Below, piece after piece: positions 33,332 through 41,388 of a stretch of 49,869 nt of DNA; the first letter of the stretch is position 1; the number at the start of each line of letters is the position of its first letter. Source of the stretch: an uncultured Prevotellaceae bacterium (GTDB lineage: Bacteria > Bacteroidota > Bacteroidia > Bacteroidales > Muribaculaceae); assembly GCA_947306175.1 (NCBI GenBank), contig CAMZFV010000021.1, forward strand, positions 1 to 49,869, read 5' to 3'. The notes below the pieces were generated by a model that had not been told where the DNA came from, ran no database searches, and worked only from the letters and a program-made list of their open reading frames with translations. A program made the translations under genes and the position numbers.

Positions 33332-33949
33332 TTATTCTGCGGCGGGAGCCTCTTCGGCAGCAGCCTCACCCTCAACGGGAGCCTCAGCCTCTTCCTCGGC
33401 GCCTTCCTCAGCACCTTCCTCGGCAGCCTTAGCGGCAGCGAGTGCAGCCTGGTGGGCAGCCTCCTCGGCCTTGCGTGCAGCACGCTCAGCAGCGAGTTCC
33501 TCGGCGTTCTCGGCGATTACCTCGAAGGGGATCTCAACAGCAACCTCCTTGTGCAGGCGCACGATGGCGGTGTACTTGCCAGGGGTCTTAACGGTCTCGT
33601 GCACGCTGACGATCTTGCGGTCAACATTGTGACCAGCAACGAGCAGAGCCTCGTGGATCTGGTTAGCGCCAACCGAACCGTAGATGGTGCCCGTGGGGCT
33701 CACCTTAACGGGGATGGTGAGGGATACGCCCTCAAATGCCTTGGCAGCCTCTTCGGCATCAGCCTTCACCTTAGCCAGCTTGTGAGCCTGCTGACGCAGG
33801 TTCTCGGCATGAACCTTGAGTGCGCTGGGGGTAGCCAGGACGGCCTTGCCCTGAGGAATGAGATAGTTGCGGCCATAGCCGTTCTTCACTTCCACGACGT
33901 CGTTCTTGAAACCAAGATTGACGATATCTTCTTTCAAAATAATCTTCAT
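33332..33949 (-). CDS. rplI: Ribosomal protein bL9 with long Ala/Glu-rich tail
   Basis: A 205-residue large-subunit protein. The N domain (MKIILKEDIVNLGFKNDVVEVKNGYGRNYLIPQGKA) binds 23S rRNA, and the linker helix and C domain (to about 148) are normal. bL9 usually ends near 150 residues. Here another 55 residues follow, consisting almost only of Ala, Glu, Pro and Gly (for example EEGAEEGAEEEAEAPVEGE). The S6 gene of the same operon carries a similar acidic tail. Last gene of rpsF-rpsR-rplI, with a terminator immediately downstream. Confidence 0.97.
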   Translation of the reverse strand: MKIILKEDIVNLGFKNDVVEVKNGYGRNYLIPQGKAVLATPSALKVHAENLRQQAHKLAKVKADAEEAAKAFEGVSLTIPVKVSPTGTIYGSVGANQIHEALLVAGHNVDRKIVSVHETVKTPGKYTAIVRLHKEVAVEIPFEVIAENAEELAAERAARKAEEAAHQAALAAAKAAEEGAEEGAEEEAEAPVEGEAAAEEAPAAE

Positions 33950-33980
33950 AATTGTTTCCTCCTTTGTGTAATCGTGTTGT

Positions 33981-34268
33981 TTATTTCATCAAGTCGGTCA
34001 CATAGGGCAGCAATGCCAGATGACGGGCACGCTTAACGGCCTTAGCCACGCGGCGCTGGAACTTCAGCGAAGTACCGGTGATGCGGCGGGGCAGGATCTT
34101 GCCTTGCTCGTTGAGGAACTTCTTCAAGAATTCGGGATCCTTGTAGTCGATGTACTTGATACCACTGCGTTTGAAACGGCAGTATTTCTTCTTGCGGGTG
34201 TCAACTGACAGCGGAGTCAGGTAACGGATTTCGCCCTGGTTGTTGGGCCTCATTTGTTCTTGTGCCAT
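33981..34268 (-). CDS. rpsR: Ribosomal protein bS18
   Basis: A 95-residue small-subunit protein that forms a heterodimer with S6 on 16S rRNA. Conserved [19 protein letters not shown] and [32 protein letters not shown] are present. Middle gene of the rpsF-rpsR-rplI operon, with 44-bp and 31-bp gaps to its neighbours. Confidence 0.98.
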   Translation of the reverse strand: MAQEQMRPNNQGEIRYLTPLSVDTRKKKYCRFKRSGIKYIDYKDPEFLKKFLNEQGKILPRRITGTSLKFQRRVAKAVKRARHLALLPYVTDLMK

Positions 34269-34312
34269 TGTTTTTTACTTCCTTAAATTAAGTTTTATTC
34301 GTTTGGTTTTTC

Positions 34313-34747
34313 TCATGCCTCGGCAGCGGGTGCCTCATCGGCTACGGGAGCTTCCTCAACTACTACGGGAGCAGCCTCTTTCTCAGCAGCTTCCTGAGCA
34401 GCGCGCTCTTCCTGTTTGGCCTTGCGCACGGCGCGACGCTTAACAGCGTACTCAGCAGCGAACTTGTCCAGACGGAAGGTGAGGAATCGGATGACCTTCT
34501 CATCACGGCGGTAAGCGGTTTCCAGCTTGCCAACGATGGTGGGCTCACCCTCAAACTCAATCAGGGTGTAAAAACCAGTGTTCTTGTTCTCGATGGGATA
34601 AGCGAGCTTGCGCAATCCCCAGTTCTCTTCGTTCTCGATGTTGCCACCATTGTCGGTGAGCACCTTCTTGAACTTTTCTACCGTTTCCTTCATCTGATCA
34701 TCAGACAAAACGGGAGTCAAAATGAAAACGGTTTCGTACTTGTTCAT
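34313..34747 (-). CDS. rpsF: Ribosomal protein bS6 with acidic tail
   Basis: A 144-residue protein. Its S6 core is about 1-100 ([58 protein letters not shown]). A basic stretch ([22 protein letters not shown]) and an Ala/Glu/Pro-rich end ([17 protein letters not shown]) follow. First gene of the operon. A −7 box and a 10-bp inverted repeat lie upstream. Confidence 0.97.
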   Translation of the reverse strand: MNKYETVFILTPVLSDDQMKETVEKFKKVLTDNGGNIENEENWGLRKLAYPIENKNTGFYTLIEFEGEPTIVGKLETAYRRDEKVIRFLTFRLDKFAAEYAVKRRAVRKAKQEERAAQEAAEKEAAPVVVEEAPVADEAPAAEA

Positions 34748-34788
34748 AAATTGCTAATAATAAATTAATTAATAAATGTTTTGCTAAA

Positions 34789-34836
34789 AAGCGGGGCAAA
34801 GTTACAACAATTTTCTGAATTGACAATGCCCCGCTT
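34789..34836. promoter_or_regulatory. Inverted repeat bracketing the rpsF promoter
   Basis: AAGCGGGGCA (34789-34798) and TGCCCCGCTT (34827-34836) are perfect complements 28 bp apart. The −7 box lies at the edge of one arm and the presumed −33 region near the other. It could be an operator or a folded DNA/RNA element. The role is unproven. Confidence 0.5.
34797..34804 (-). promoter_or_regulatory. −7 box for rpsF-rpsR-rplI
   Basis: TAACTTTG on the minus strand, about 50 nt before the rpsF ATG. Confidence 0.65.
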
Positions 34837-35036
34837 CAATTTTTCCAAATTTTTCCAGATTAAACCACCCATTTTAACCTTTTCGATATTTGATCTTTCC
34901 CGGGTGTAATCATCTGAAACCAATCCGCTTGATGACTAAACAAAGAAATCCATTACTAAGACATCCCAACAATTCACTTATCAAGAAAGCGTCATTCAAT
35001 GATCATTAGGTCTCATCAATAAATATCTCGCCATCA

Positions 35037-37625
35037 CTACTTTTTGTTTTTATCACTTTGGGTTATTTGGAATGATTCACCACTCAAAACACCAGTAATA
35101 TGCTCTCTATTATAAGCGTTATCAAATGCTGACAGGTCAACGTTCCATTCATCTTGTTTGGATTTTTTTCTAGACGCTTCCACTTTCTTCAAAGTTCCCG
35201 AAAACTGTTTTGAAGTCCCTTCTTTTACTACAAGATAACCCAAAACATAATCAGAAGACCGTTCCGTCTTTCTAATAAAATAGAAGATCGAATCTTTAGT
35301 CAAAAATTTACCCACAGAAAGATTGCCGCCCAAAAGATTGTATCTGTTCAAACGAGCAGAGTCAGCCTTTTGCAGAACGTTCTGGATGCTATCCGTTGAA
35401 CCATACGTCTCGTAGTATTTATAAATAGTCTGCTGAGTTTTTAACAGTCCATTATATCCACTAAACTCATCCCTGAGAGCCAATTTTATACTACCCATCG
35501 TAAAGAAGTAATCTTTGTCTTTACTCAGTCTCTTCAATATGCTATCACCCAGTATTTCAAATGGTTTGAACTCATTTTTCAGCACATAAAGAGATTGGCC
35601 TTTCAATTCTGAGGAATCGTTTAGGTAGAACTTAAATTCTCCATTTTCATCGGTACGTGCCACATGGTCATCTAAAACAACTATCACGTCACGAATAGGA
35701 ATGTCATTTATTGTGGCTATTCCCTTAAATTTAAAAACAGCATCTTCAGAGCGAGTTAACGTAATTGTTCGGGTAATCATTGTCAACGAAGTGTCAGTCT
35801 TCTCTTTCCATGTCAAGGCTATATCAGCAGTCTTTTCTTTACACAACTTTTGAGGAATCACTTTTAATGTCAGACCAACTGATGAATATGATTCCAACTG
35901 TTTGCGAGGGATTATCAGGTTAATTGTATCTGAGAAGAACTGCTTATCTATCCGTGCTCCCACAGGAACAGTATCGTTGCTACGGACATAGCAAACCGTA
36001 TCGTTAATTGTCCTTTTTACATGCAATGCCGAGTCAAGGTCAAAAACAACCCCTGCCTCCCAATCATATCCATCCAGTGATTCATCTGGTGTGAGAACAA
36101 TCTGAACCATGAGATCATTGCCAGTCTCAACCTTATTCAGGTACTTATGTAAGAACCAACAGGCAAAAAAAACGGCAATAATCGAGGCTGGGATGAAAAT
36201 CCAAAGCAACCTTTTCCTTCTCTTAGCTCGCTTGTTGGCCTCCATCGCTTTATCTTGAGCATCTTGAGCATCTTTTTGAGCTTGGTCGGCTTCTTCTTTG
36301 GCACGGACTGCTTCTTCTTGAGCTTTATCAGCCTTCTTTTCAGCGCGTTCAGCATTTTCTTGTGCACGGACTGCTTCTTCTTGAGCTTTATCAGCCATCT
36401 TTTCAGCGCGGTCAGCATTTTCTTTGGCACGTTCGGCTTTTATTTCACTGATTACAGTGGGAAGGATGGCCGCAAATTTGTCATGAATGATTTCAACCTG
36501 TGGCTCAGTATTAGGGATCTTTATTACTTCCAGCAATCTTGAATCCTTACCAAAGAGAGCCGAAACTTTTCCTGCGGGAATTTCCCCTAAATCGGATTTG
36601 TTGCATTTTTTCCTACGACCATCGTCTGTGATCAGTAATTCACAAAATTTTTCGAGCTCGTTGGTTTCCCAATTCTTTAGAAACTCTTTGCAATAGTTTT
36701 TTAAGGTAGCTTGTCCTTCCTGGCGAACCAACTCGGAAGTTATCTTTCCATTTCCCTTGGCAAACAAACGATTGCAAAGCAACGAAATCATTAGAGAGCT
36801 AATCGTTTTATTCTCATTACGGGTGAGATCTACAATCTGGTAAGCGACATCGTCGATTTCAGCATCATCGATACACTTATATTCTTTTCCAGGTAAACGA
36901 ATGATGTCGGCTGCCTTTTCGGGAGACAGTTCTTTTAGTCGATACCTATTATTTTTCATGCTCTGGAGTTGACATTCGTCAATCACATCTTCCAGGACAC
37001 ACAAATCATCTTCACGAATGGTCGCAACAAACCTATAATTTGTGCTGTCGGAATAGCCTGGTTCTTGCGGAACTATCAGATAGTCATCCAATAAGGCATA
37101 TATTTGCTGCAAAAACAATTTGGCCTTTTCAGTATTTTCCTTATTATTCTTGTCAAAAAATATCTCTTCAAATTGGTCAAAAACGAAAACTGGATAAATC
37201 TCTTTGCCATCCTTACCATCCTTGTCCTTAAAGCTTGTAGTCGTGAAATACTTCCAAAGATATACTATTGACTCGGGATCGTCATTATCAAGTTTCACAT
37301 TCGCACTCGTAACCAACCCGCTGGACTGAATCTTATTGACAAGAATTTTAGCAAAAGGAATAGAGGGATCTTCTTCTGAAAAACGAATCGAGATGGGGAA
37401 GTAGCTCAGTTTTCTTAACCGCGGAAACACACCTGCATTTAATAATGAGCTCTTACCCACCCCGGTTGGACCATATAAGGTAACAAACAGGTTATTATCA
37501 ATGAGTCGCACCATGTCAATTGTCTCATTGACCCTACCGCAAAACATAAATCCGCCATTTCCACTTTGAGGATCCTGATAAGTTGCCGAACCTGGCCATG
37601 GATTTAAAATCTGTTCCATCATCAT
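35037..37625 (-). CDS. Membrane-anchored STAND NTPase (nSTAND-like) of a putative defence operon
   Basis: 862 residues. An N-terminal STAND/AAA+ NTPase has NPWPGSATYQ and FCGR before the P-loop GPTGVGKSSLLNAG (Walker A 52-59), and Walker B FVFDQFEE at 147-154. A winged-helix-like region (about 230-390) contains SPEKAADIIRLP and VEIIHDKFA, typical of nSTAND1-type switches. A charged coiled coil (about 395-470) built on 21-residue repeats leads into basic KRAKRRKRLL and one membrane helix (473-492). About 370 residues follow on what should be the periplasmic side, including a carboxypeptidase-regulatory-like beta module (DDHVARTDENGEFKFYLND). STAND proteins are ligand-triggered oligomerising switches, widely used in phage defence. 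It lies 13 bp after the SIR2-like/TIR gene, forming an operon, in AT-rich DNA unlike the surroundings. The trigger is unknown. Confidence 0.8.
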   Translation of the reverse strand: MMMEQILNPWPGSATYQDPQSGNGGFMFCGRVNETIDMVRLIDNNLFVTLYGPTGVGKSSLLNAGVFPRLRKLSYFPISIRFSEEDPSIPFAKILVNKIQSSGLVTSANVKLDNDDPESIVYLWKYFTTTSFKDKDGKDGKEIYPVFVFDQFEEIFFDKNNKENTEKAKLFLQQIYALLDDYLIVPQEPGYSDSTNYRFVATIREDDLCVLEDVIDECQLQSMKNNRYRLKELSPEKAADIIRLPGKEYKCIDDAEIDDVAYQIVDLTRNENKTISSLMISLLCNRLFAKGNGKITSELVRQEGQATLKNYCKEFLKNWETNELEKFCELLITDDGRRKKCNKSDLGEIPAGKVSALFGKDSRLLEVIKIPNTEPQVEIIHDKFAAILPTVISEIKAERAKENADRAEKMADKAQEEAVRAQENAERAEKKADKAQEEAVRAKEEADQAQKDAQDAQDKAMEANKRAKRRKRLLWIFIPASIIAVFFACWFLHKYLNKVETGNDLMVQIVLTPDESLDGYDWEAGVVFDLDSALHVKRTINDTVCYVRSNDTVPVGARIDKQFFSDTINLIIPRKQLESYSSVGLTLKVIPQKLCKEKTADIALTWKEKTDTSLTMITRTITLTRSEDAVFKFKGIATINDIPIRDVIVVLDDHVARTDENGEFKFYLNDSSELKGQSLYVLKNEFKPFEILGDSILKRLSKDKDYFFTMGSIKLALRDEFSGYNGLLKTQQTIYKYYETYGSTDSIQNVLQKADSARLNRYNLLGGNLSVGKFLTKDSIFYFIRKTERSSDYVLGYLVVKEGTSKQFSGTLKKVEASRKKSKQDEWNVDLSAFDNAYNREHITGVLSGESFQITQSDKNKK
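36290..36420 (-). repeat. 63-bp tandem coding repeat in the STAND coiled coil
   Basis: The string GCACGGACTGCTTCTTCTTG recurs at 36301 and 36364, 63 bp (21 codons) apart, giving repeated ADKAQEEAVRA blocks in the protein. Confidence 0.8.
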
Positions 37626-37638
37626 TACTTTATTTGAT

Positions 37639-39156
37639 TTAATTAGTCATTTTTCTGATTCTGTCTACAAGATCACCAGTATCGGCCCTATCATGTGCTT
37701 CGTGAACTCCTATTTCATTAAGCATTGAGTCGAGATGTTCATTTCCAAAGAAATGTTTCCTTTCATTATTACGACCAACAATTATAGGAAGAATCATCAT
37801 TCTATTAAGGCAATTATTATTTTTATATCGTTCTTCGGCCCATTTCCATTCTTTCATATAGTATCTATCCTTTTCATTTAAGCCATTCTTTAGATCATTC
37901 TTTACCTGAGTACTTAGTATGGGGATAAACACTTTACAAGCTCCAATTGCATCCTTTATGCGTTTCTCGACTTCATCTCCACCTTCAATTTTTTCTTTAT
38001 CAAACCAAACGTTAATGCCTTCATTTCTGAGTGTGATAAACAAATCCATTGCTATACAAAAGTCCTCAGAAGCATAAGAGATGAACACTCCACGACCATA
38101 TGTCACTGGCACTTCTCCAAGGTTTAAAGACGTATTAATTGCCTCAGACAAATATTTCATGAACGTTCTTGCATTATCAAAATGCCCGATTTCTTCATTA
38201 TTGAGGAATTTAAGCAACCTTTTATCTTTATCTTTATTCTCATCCAATTCGACGACTACTTGTCCCGAATCAAGATTTTCCACATCACCAATGAGGATGA
38301 ACCAGAAGAACCTGAAAAGCCAATCATCAAACCGACAACCAATAGAAAGCACTTTATTTGCACGTATGTACTTTCTTAGATTCTGGGGGCCCGATGATGA
38401 AAACCATTCGGAAACAGCTTGCATAGCATCATTTTCTGTTAATACGTAACTTTTATGACTAGGCTTGTCTTTGTCTTTAGCTTTGTTTTTAGCTTTGTTT
38501 TTTTGATTCTTAATATTTCCGAAAGCGTAATACAATATTGGTTTTATCTCATTAAATTCTCCCGGCTTGAGATCTTTGTCATCTATATCTTGATTATTAA
38601 TTTTTTGGACATTAATCTTGGGGCCAGCAGTACTCCACAAACTCTTAACTATATAATTATTTTTTCCCCATACCCTTTCCATCGCTTTTTCTACAAACGG
38701 GTCAATAGTCGTAGTCAAAACAATACGGAAACACTTTGTCTCCAACAAATCAATCAAAGACTTTTCAATCTTATTTGTGTCAAATGTTTGGTCGGCCTGG
38801 TGAGATTCTGTCATATCATATACATAAGACCAAATATCAAATCTCATTTTATGAGTTAACTGGGTGAAATCCTTGCATTCAGCTGCTGTCTCTGCTGTAA
38901 TAATTTTCTCATTGAAAAGATAATCCGTTGTTATCTTATAGAGATATGCTAAGCTGTCTCCATTTGCTATAACATTCTCAGCCAATACCGCCTCACTACC
39001 TATGACCAATATATATTCATTATTAATGCATTCTGGGGAAAGTTCCTCCACAAATGATCTAAGATTCTCCAGATTAGAATCTAAAACAGTATTTGTAGAC
39101 GAATCATTGGCGGCTACCGTTTCGTCCCCGGGTTTGTTTACTAGTCTATCTGCCAT
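37639..39156 (-). CDS. SIR2-like/TIR fusion protein, candidate NADase effector
   Basis: 505 residues. Residues about 45-340 follow the SIR2-like pattern of bacterial defence proteins: YILVIGSEAVL at 48-58, RIVLTTTIDPFVEKAM at 144-159, YVLTENDAM at 237-245, and VLSIGCRFDDWLFRFF at 269-284. The usual TTN-D Asn is Thr150, and the usual HG His is Phe212 (YYAFGN), so this domain probably lacks NADase activity. A Lys/Asn-rich insert (217-237) interrupts it. The C-terminal TIR domain (356-500) starts GVFISYASEDF and carries the WxxxE-type catalytic Glu441 (WKWAEE), so it may cleave NAD+. First gene of an operon with the STAND NTPase. It fits an abortive-infection design: the STAND partner senses and TIR kills by NAD+ depletion. 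That role is inference. Confidence 0.82.
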   Translation of the reverse strand: MADRLVNKPGDETVAANDSSTNTVLDSNLENLRSFVEELSPECINNEYILVIGSEAVLAENVIANGDSLAYLYKITTDYLFNEKIITAETAAECKDFTQLTHKMRFDIWSYVYDMTESHQADQTFDTNKIEKSLIDLLETKCFRIVLTTTIDPFVEKAMERVWGKNNYIVKSLWSTAGPKINVQKINNQDIDDKDLKPGEFNEIKPILYYAFGNIKNQKNKAKNKAKDKDKPSHKSYVLTENDAMQAVSEWFSSSGPQNLRKYIRANKVLSIGCRFDDWLFRFFWFILIGDVENLDSGQVVVELDENKDKDKRLLKFLNNEEIGHFDNARTFMKYLSEAINTSLNLGEVPVTYGRGVFISYASEDFCIAMDLFITLRNEGINVWFDKEKIEGGDEVEKRIKDAIGACKVFIPILSTQVKNDLKNGLNEKDRYYMKEWKWAEERYKNNNCLNRMMILPIIVGRNNERKHFFGNEHLDSMLNEIGVHEAHDRADTGDLVDRIRKMTN

Positions 39157-39229
39157 AATTAATTAAGGTTTATGATTTGGGTTTAACTTAACTATATTTA
39201 CAACAATTACTCAATAGAGTTGACTTATG

Positions 39230-39679
39230 CTATCGGTTGAGGGCTTGGTTGAAGATGCGGATGTATTCTTGTTGGGAATAGAGGCCGACGAGTTCTTTGG
39301 GCTCACCGTCGAGGGGGCAGATGAGGAGTAGCGGGATGCTACGTATCTGGAAAGCGGCGGCGATGTCGGGGTTGTTGTCCACATTGATGCGATAAAAGTC
39401 CACCTCGCCCTTGTAATACTGGGCGATATCCTTGAGGATGGGACCGAGGCGTTTGCAGGGCATGCACCAGTCGGCATAGAAGTCCACGACGACTGGACGT
39501 GGACTGGCCATTTCCCAATCTTTAGCACCCCAATCGGCAATCAGTTCCTTGAACTGGTCCTGATTGATGGATTGCACGTTATAGGTGGTGTCTCCCCAGT
39601 CATCAACGTAATACCGCTGAGCATTGGCACCAAAGGCCAGCGACACAGCCACCAGCACGAAAAAGAATAATCTTTTCAT
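39230..39679 (-). CDS. Secreted thioredoxin-like protein
   Basis: A 149-residue protein with a signal peptide (MKRLFFFVLVAVSLAFGANA) and one thioredoxin domain (about 45-149). The redox site is WCMPC in VVVDFYADWCMPCKRLGP, and the cis-Pro segment reads IRSIPLLLI. It should act as a periplasmic disulfide reductase or oxidase-type partner. It lies upstream of the SIR2-like/TIR gene on the same strand, with a 73-bp gap and a very different base composition. It is probably chromosomal background rather than part of the defence operon. Confidence 0.92.
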   Translation of the reverse strand: MKRLFFFVLVAVSLAFGANAQRYYVDDWGDTTYNVQSINQDQFKELIADWGAKDWEMASPRPVVVDFYADWCMPCKRLGPILKDIAQYYKGEVDFYRINVDNNPDIAAAFQIRSIPLLLICPLDGEPKELVGLYSQQEYIRIFNQALNR

Positions 39680-39711
39680 TTCTTATTGTCTAAAAATATT
39701 TCCACGACTCA

Positions 39712-39737
39712 TAGAGACGCAAAATTTTGCGTCTCTA
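39712..39737. repeat. GAGACGCAA palindrome, copy 3
   Basis: A perfect 26-bp palindrome (TAGAGACGCAAAA with its complement) between DUF4301 and the thioredoxin gene. Confidence 0.85.
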
Positions 39738-39754
39738 CATTTAGCCCTTGCATT

Positions 39755-41278
39755 TTACTGGTGGGTCTTACGGAGCAGGTCGTTGACCGTCTTGACGGGA
39801 TTGAAGGTGTCGATGGGCACCTCGACAAAGATGGTGTTCCAGTTGCTCATCGAGCCGTTCCACAAGCCTGGCAGCTCCAAGGCCTTGATGTCCACGCCGT
39901 CCTTGCTCTTAACGCTGATAAAGCCGGTCTCGTCATCTACAAACTTGCGCAGGTCGAACTTGATGCCCTTGTAATCCTTGATGTAGCACACCAGGTCAAC
40001 GGGGTTGAAGTGGGTGCCACCCTTCATCATCTCGACGGCAGCAGCGTCATCGGGATTGATCTGGGCCGATTCAAGGATCTGGGGTGAAGCGGAGCCGTCG
40101 GCGTTATATGCCAGGTAGGGGCCTCCGCCAGGCTCGCCTTCATTGGGGACAACGCCGCAGACGCGGATGGGCCTGTTGAACTTGTCGCGCAACCATGCGG
40201 CGAGGGCGGCATCGTCCATGTCATCGGTCGCCTTGTCAATGATGTTGAGCGTCTGATGCGCATAACGGAGCATCGCCTTGAGATCTGCGGTCTTAACGTT
40301 GCCCTTGTCCAGCATCTCGAGGTATTTCTTGAGCTGGCGCTGAACCTGAACGAGGTAACCGCCAATGACTTTCTTGAAGCGGGTGCTCACACTGCGCAGG
40401 CGCAGGGGCACAACATTGTCCACGTTCTTGATGAAAACGACGTCGGCATCGCGCTCGTTGAGATTGGCGAGCAATGCGCCATGTCCTGCAGGACGGAAGA
40501 GCAGATTGCCCTTGGCATCACGGTAAGGCGTGTTGTCCATGTTCACGGCGATAGTATCGGTCGAGGCCTTCTGCTCGCTCAGGGAAATGTCATATTTCAC
40601 GCCCCACACCTTCTCCATGAGGGGCACCTTGGCCTTGATGAGTTTCTCAAAGCCACTGCGGTGCTCTGGCGAAACGGTGAAGTGGATGCTCACGCGGCGG
40701 TTCACGTCAGCAGCATACTGGGCACCTTCCTCAAGGTGTTCCTCCAGTGGGGTGTGAACTGTGCCAGCGGCAGCGCGATGGAATTTAAGTAAACCCTTGG
40801 GCAAGGCGCCATAGTTCATACCCTCGGGCATGAGGAGTGCCTTGAGCACATCGGCATAACGGCCAGCAGCGACCAGTTCGCTCACGTTGTTCTGGTAAAG
40901 CGAGACACAGGCCTTGTTCAACTGGGGATAGAAGGCAAACTGGGTGATGCCATCAAAGAACTGGCGCTCAAAATCGGTCTCAGGCGCCGACTTGCCCTCA
41001 TTGATGAAGGCAAACAGGTTCTTGAACATGCGGCTAGCCGCGCCCGATGCAGGCTGGAATTTCTCGATAGTGGCTCCACCACCCTGGAACTCCTTCCACA
41101 CCTTGATACACTGGGTCTGCTGCTTGGCGTCCAGGCGCATGATGCCCTTATCTACTGTCGCTGCAGCTTCCAACTTGAGCCAGGGAAACCCCGTCTCGAA
41201 ACGCTTGAGTTGAGCCTCTATCATAGGCTCGGTGATGCCCTTTGCGGCCATCAATTGCTTGTCATTATCGTTCCACAT
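39755..41278 (-). CDS. DUF4301 family protein
   Basis: A 507-residue cytoplasmic protein of a family common in Bacteroidetes and without proven function. Features include QPASGAASRMFKNLFAF, GMNYGALPKGLLKFH, LLFRPAGHGALLANLNE and VVFIKNVDNVVPLRLR. The last two resemble nucleotide-sugar-transferase segments (LPAGHG and KNVD-like), so a nucleotidyltransferase-like fold is possible. It is divergent from the Rsh gene, with back-to-back −7 boxes. Confidence 0.88.
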   Translation of the reverse strand: MWNDNDKQLMAAKGITEPMIEAQLKRFETGFPWLKLEAAATVDKGIMRLDAKQQTQCIKVWKEFQGGGATIEKFQPASGAASRMFKNLFAFINEGKSAPETDFERQFFDGITQFAFYPQLNKACVSLYQNNVSELVAAGRYADVLKALLMPEGMNYGALPKGLLKFHRAAAGTVHTPLEEHLEEGAQYAADVNRRVSIHFTVSPEHRSGFEKLIKAKVPLMEKVWGVKYDISLSEQKASTDTIAVNMDNTPYRDAKGNLLFRPAGHGALLANLNERDADVVFIKNVDNVVPLRLRSVSTRFKKVIGGYLVQVQRQLKKYLEMLDKGNVKTADLKAMLRYAHQTLNIIDKATDDMDDAALAAWLRDKFNRPIRVCGVVPNEGEPGGGPYLAYNADGSASPQILESAQINPDDAAAVEMMKGGTHFNPVDLVCYIKDYKGIKFDLRKFVDDETGFISVKSKDGVDIKALELPGLWNGSMSNWNTIFVEVPIDTFNPVKTVNDLLRKTHQ

Positions 41279-41303
41279 ATGCTTTAAAATTTTATTTTTG
41301 TCC

Positions 41304-41311
41304 CAAAATTA
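41304..41311 (-). promoter_or_regulatory. −7 box for DUF4301
   Basis: TAATTTTG on the minus strand, 25 nt before the ATG at 41278. Confidence 0.65.
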
Positions 41312-41354
41312 CGTTTTTAGCCACGTTTGTGCAAGCAAATTGACACAAAAAGAG

Positions 41355-41362
41355 TAAATTTG
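41355..41362 (+). promoter_or_regulatory. −7 box for the Rsh gene
   Basis: TAAATTTG. It favours ATG 41389 (26-nt gap) over the in-frame TTG at 41374 (11-nt gap). Confidence 0.55.
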
Positions 41363-41388
41363 CGTGATTTTTATTGGAAAACGACTCG

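Noticed and set aside
36290..36420. Possible CRISPR-like direct repeats
   Set aside because: The repeats are in-frame 21-codon coiled-coil units without unique spacers. No CRISPR array or cas gene was seen in the window.
39230..39679. Thioredoxin as a third gene of the SIR2/TIR-STAND system
   Set aside because: It has a signal peptide (periplasmic), a 73-bp gap and GC-richer composition like the chromosome. It is probably a neighbour only.
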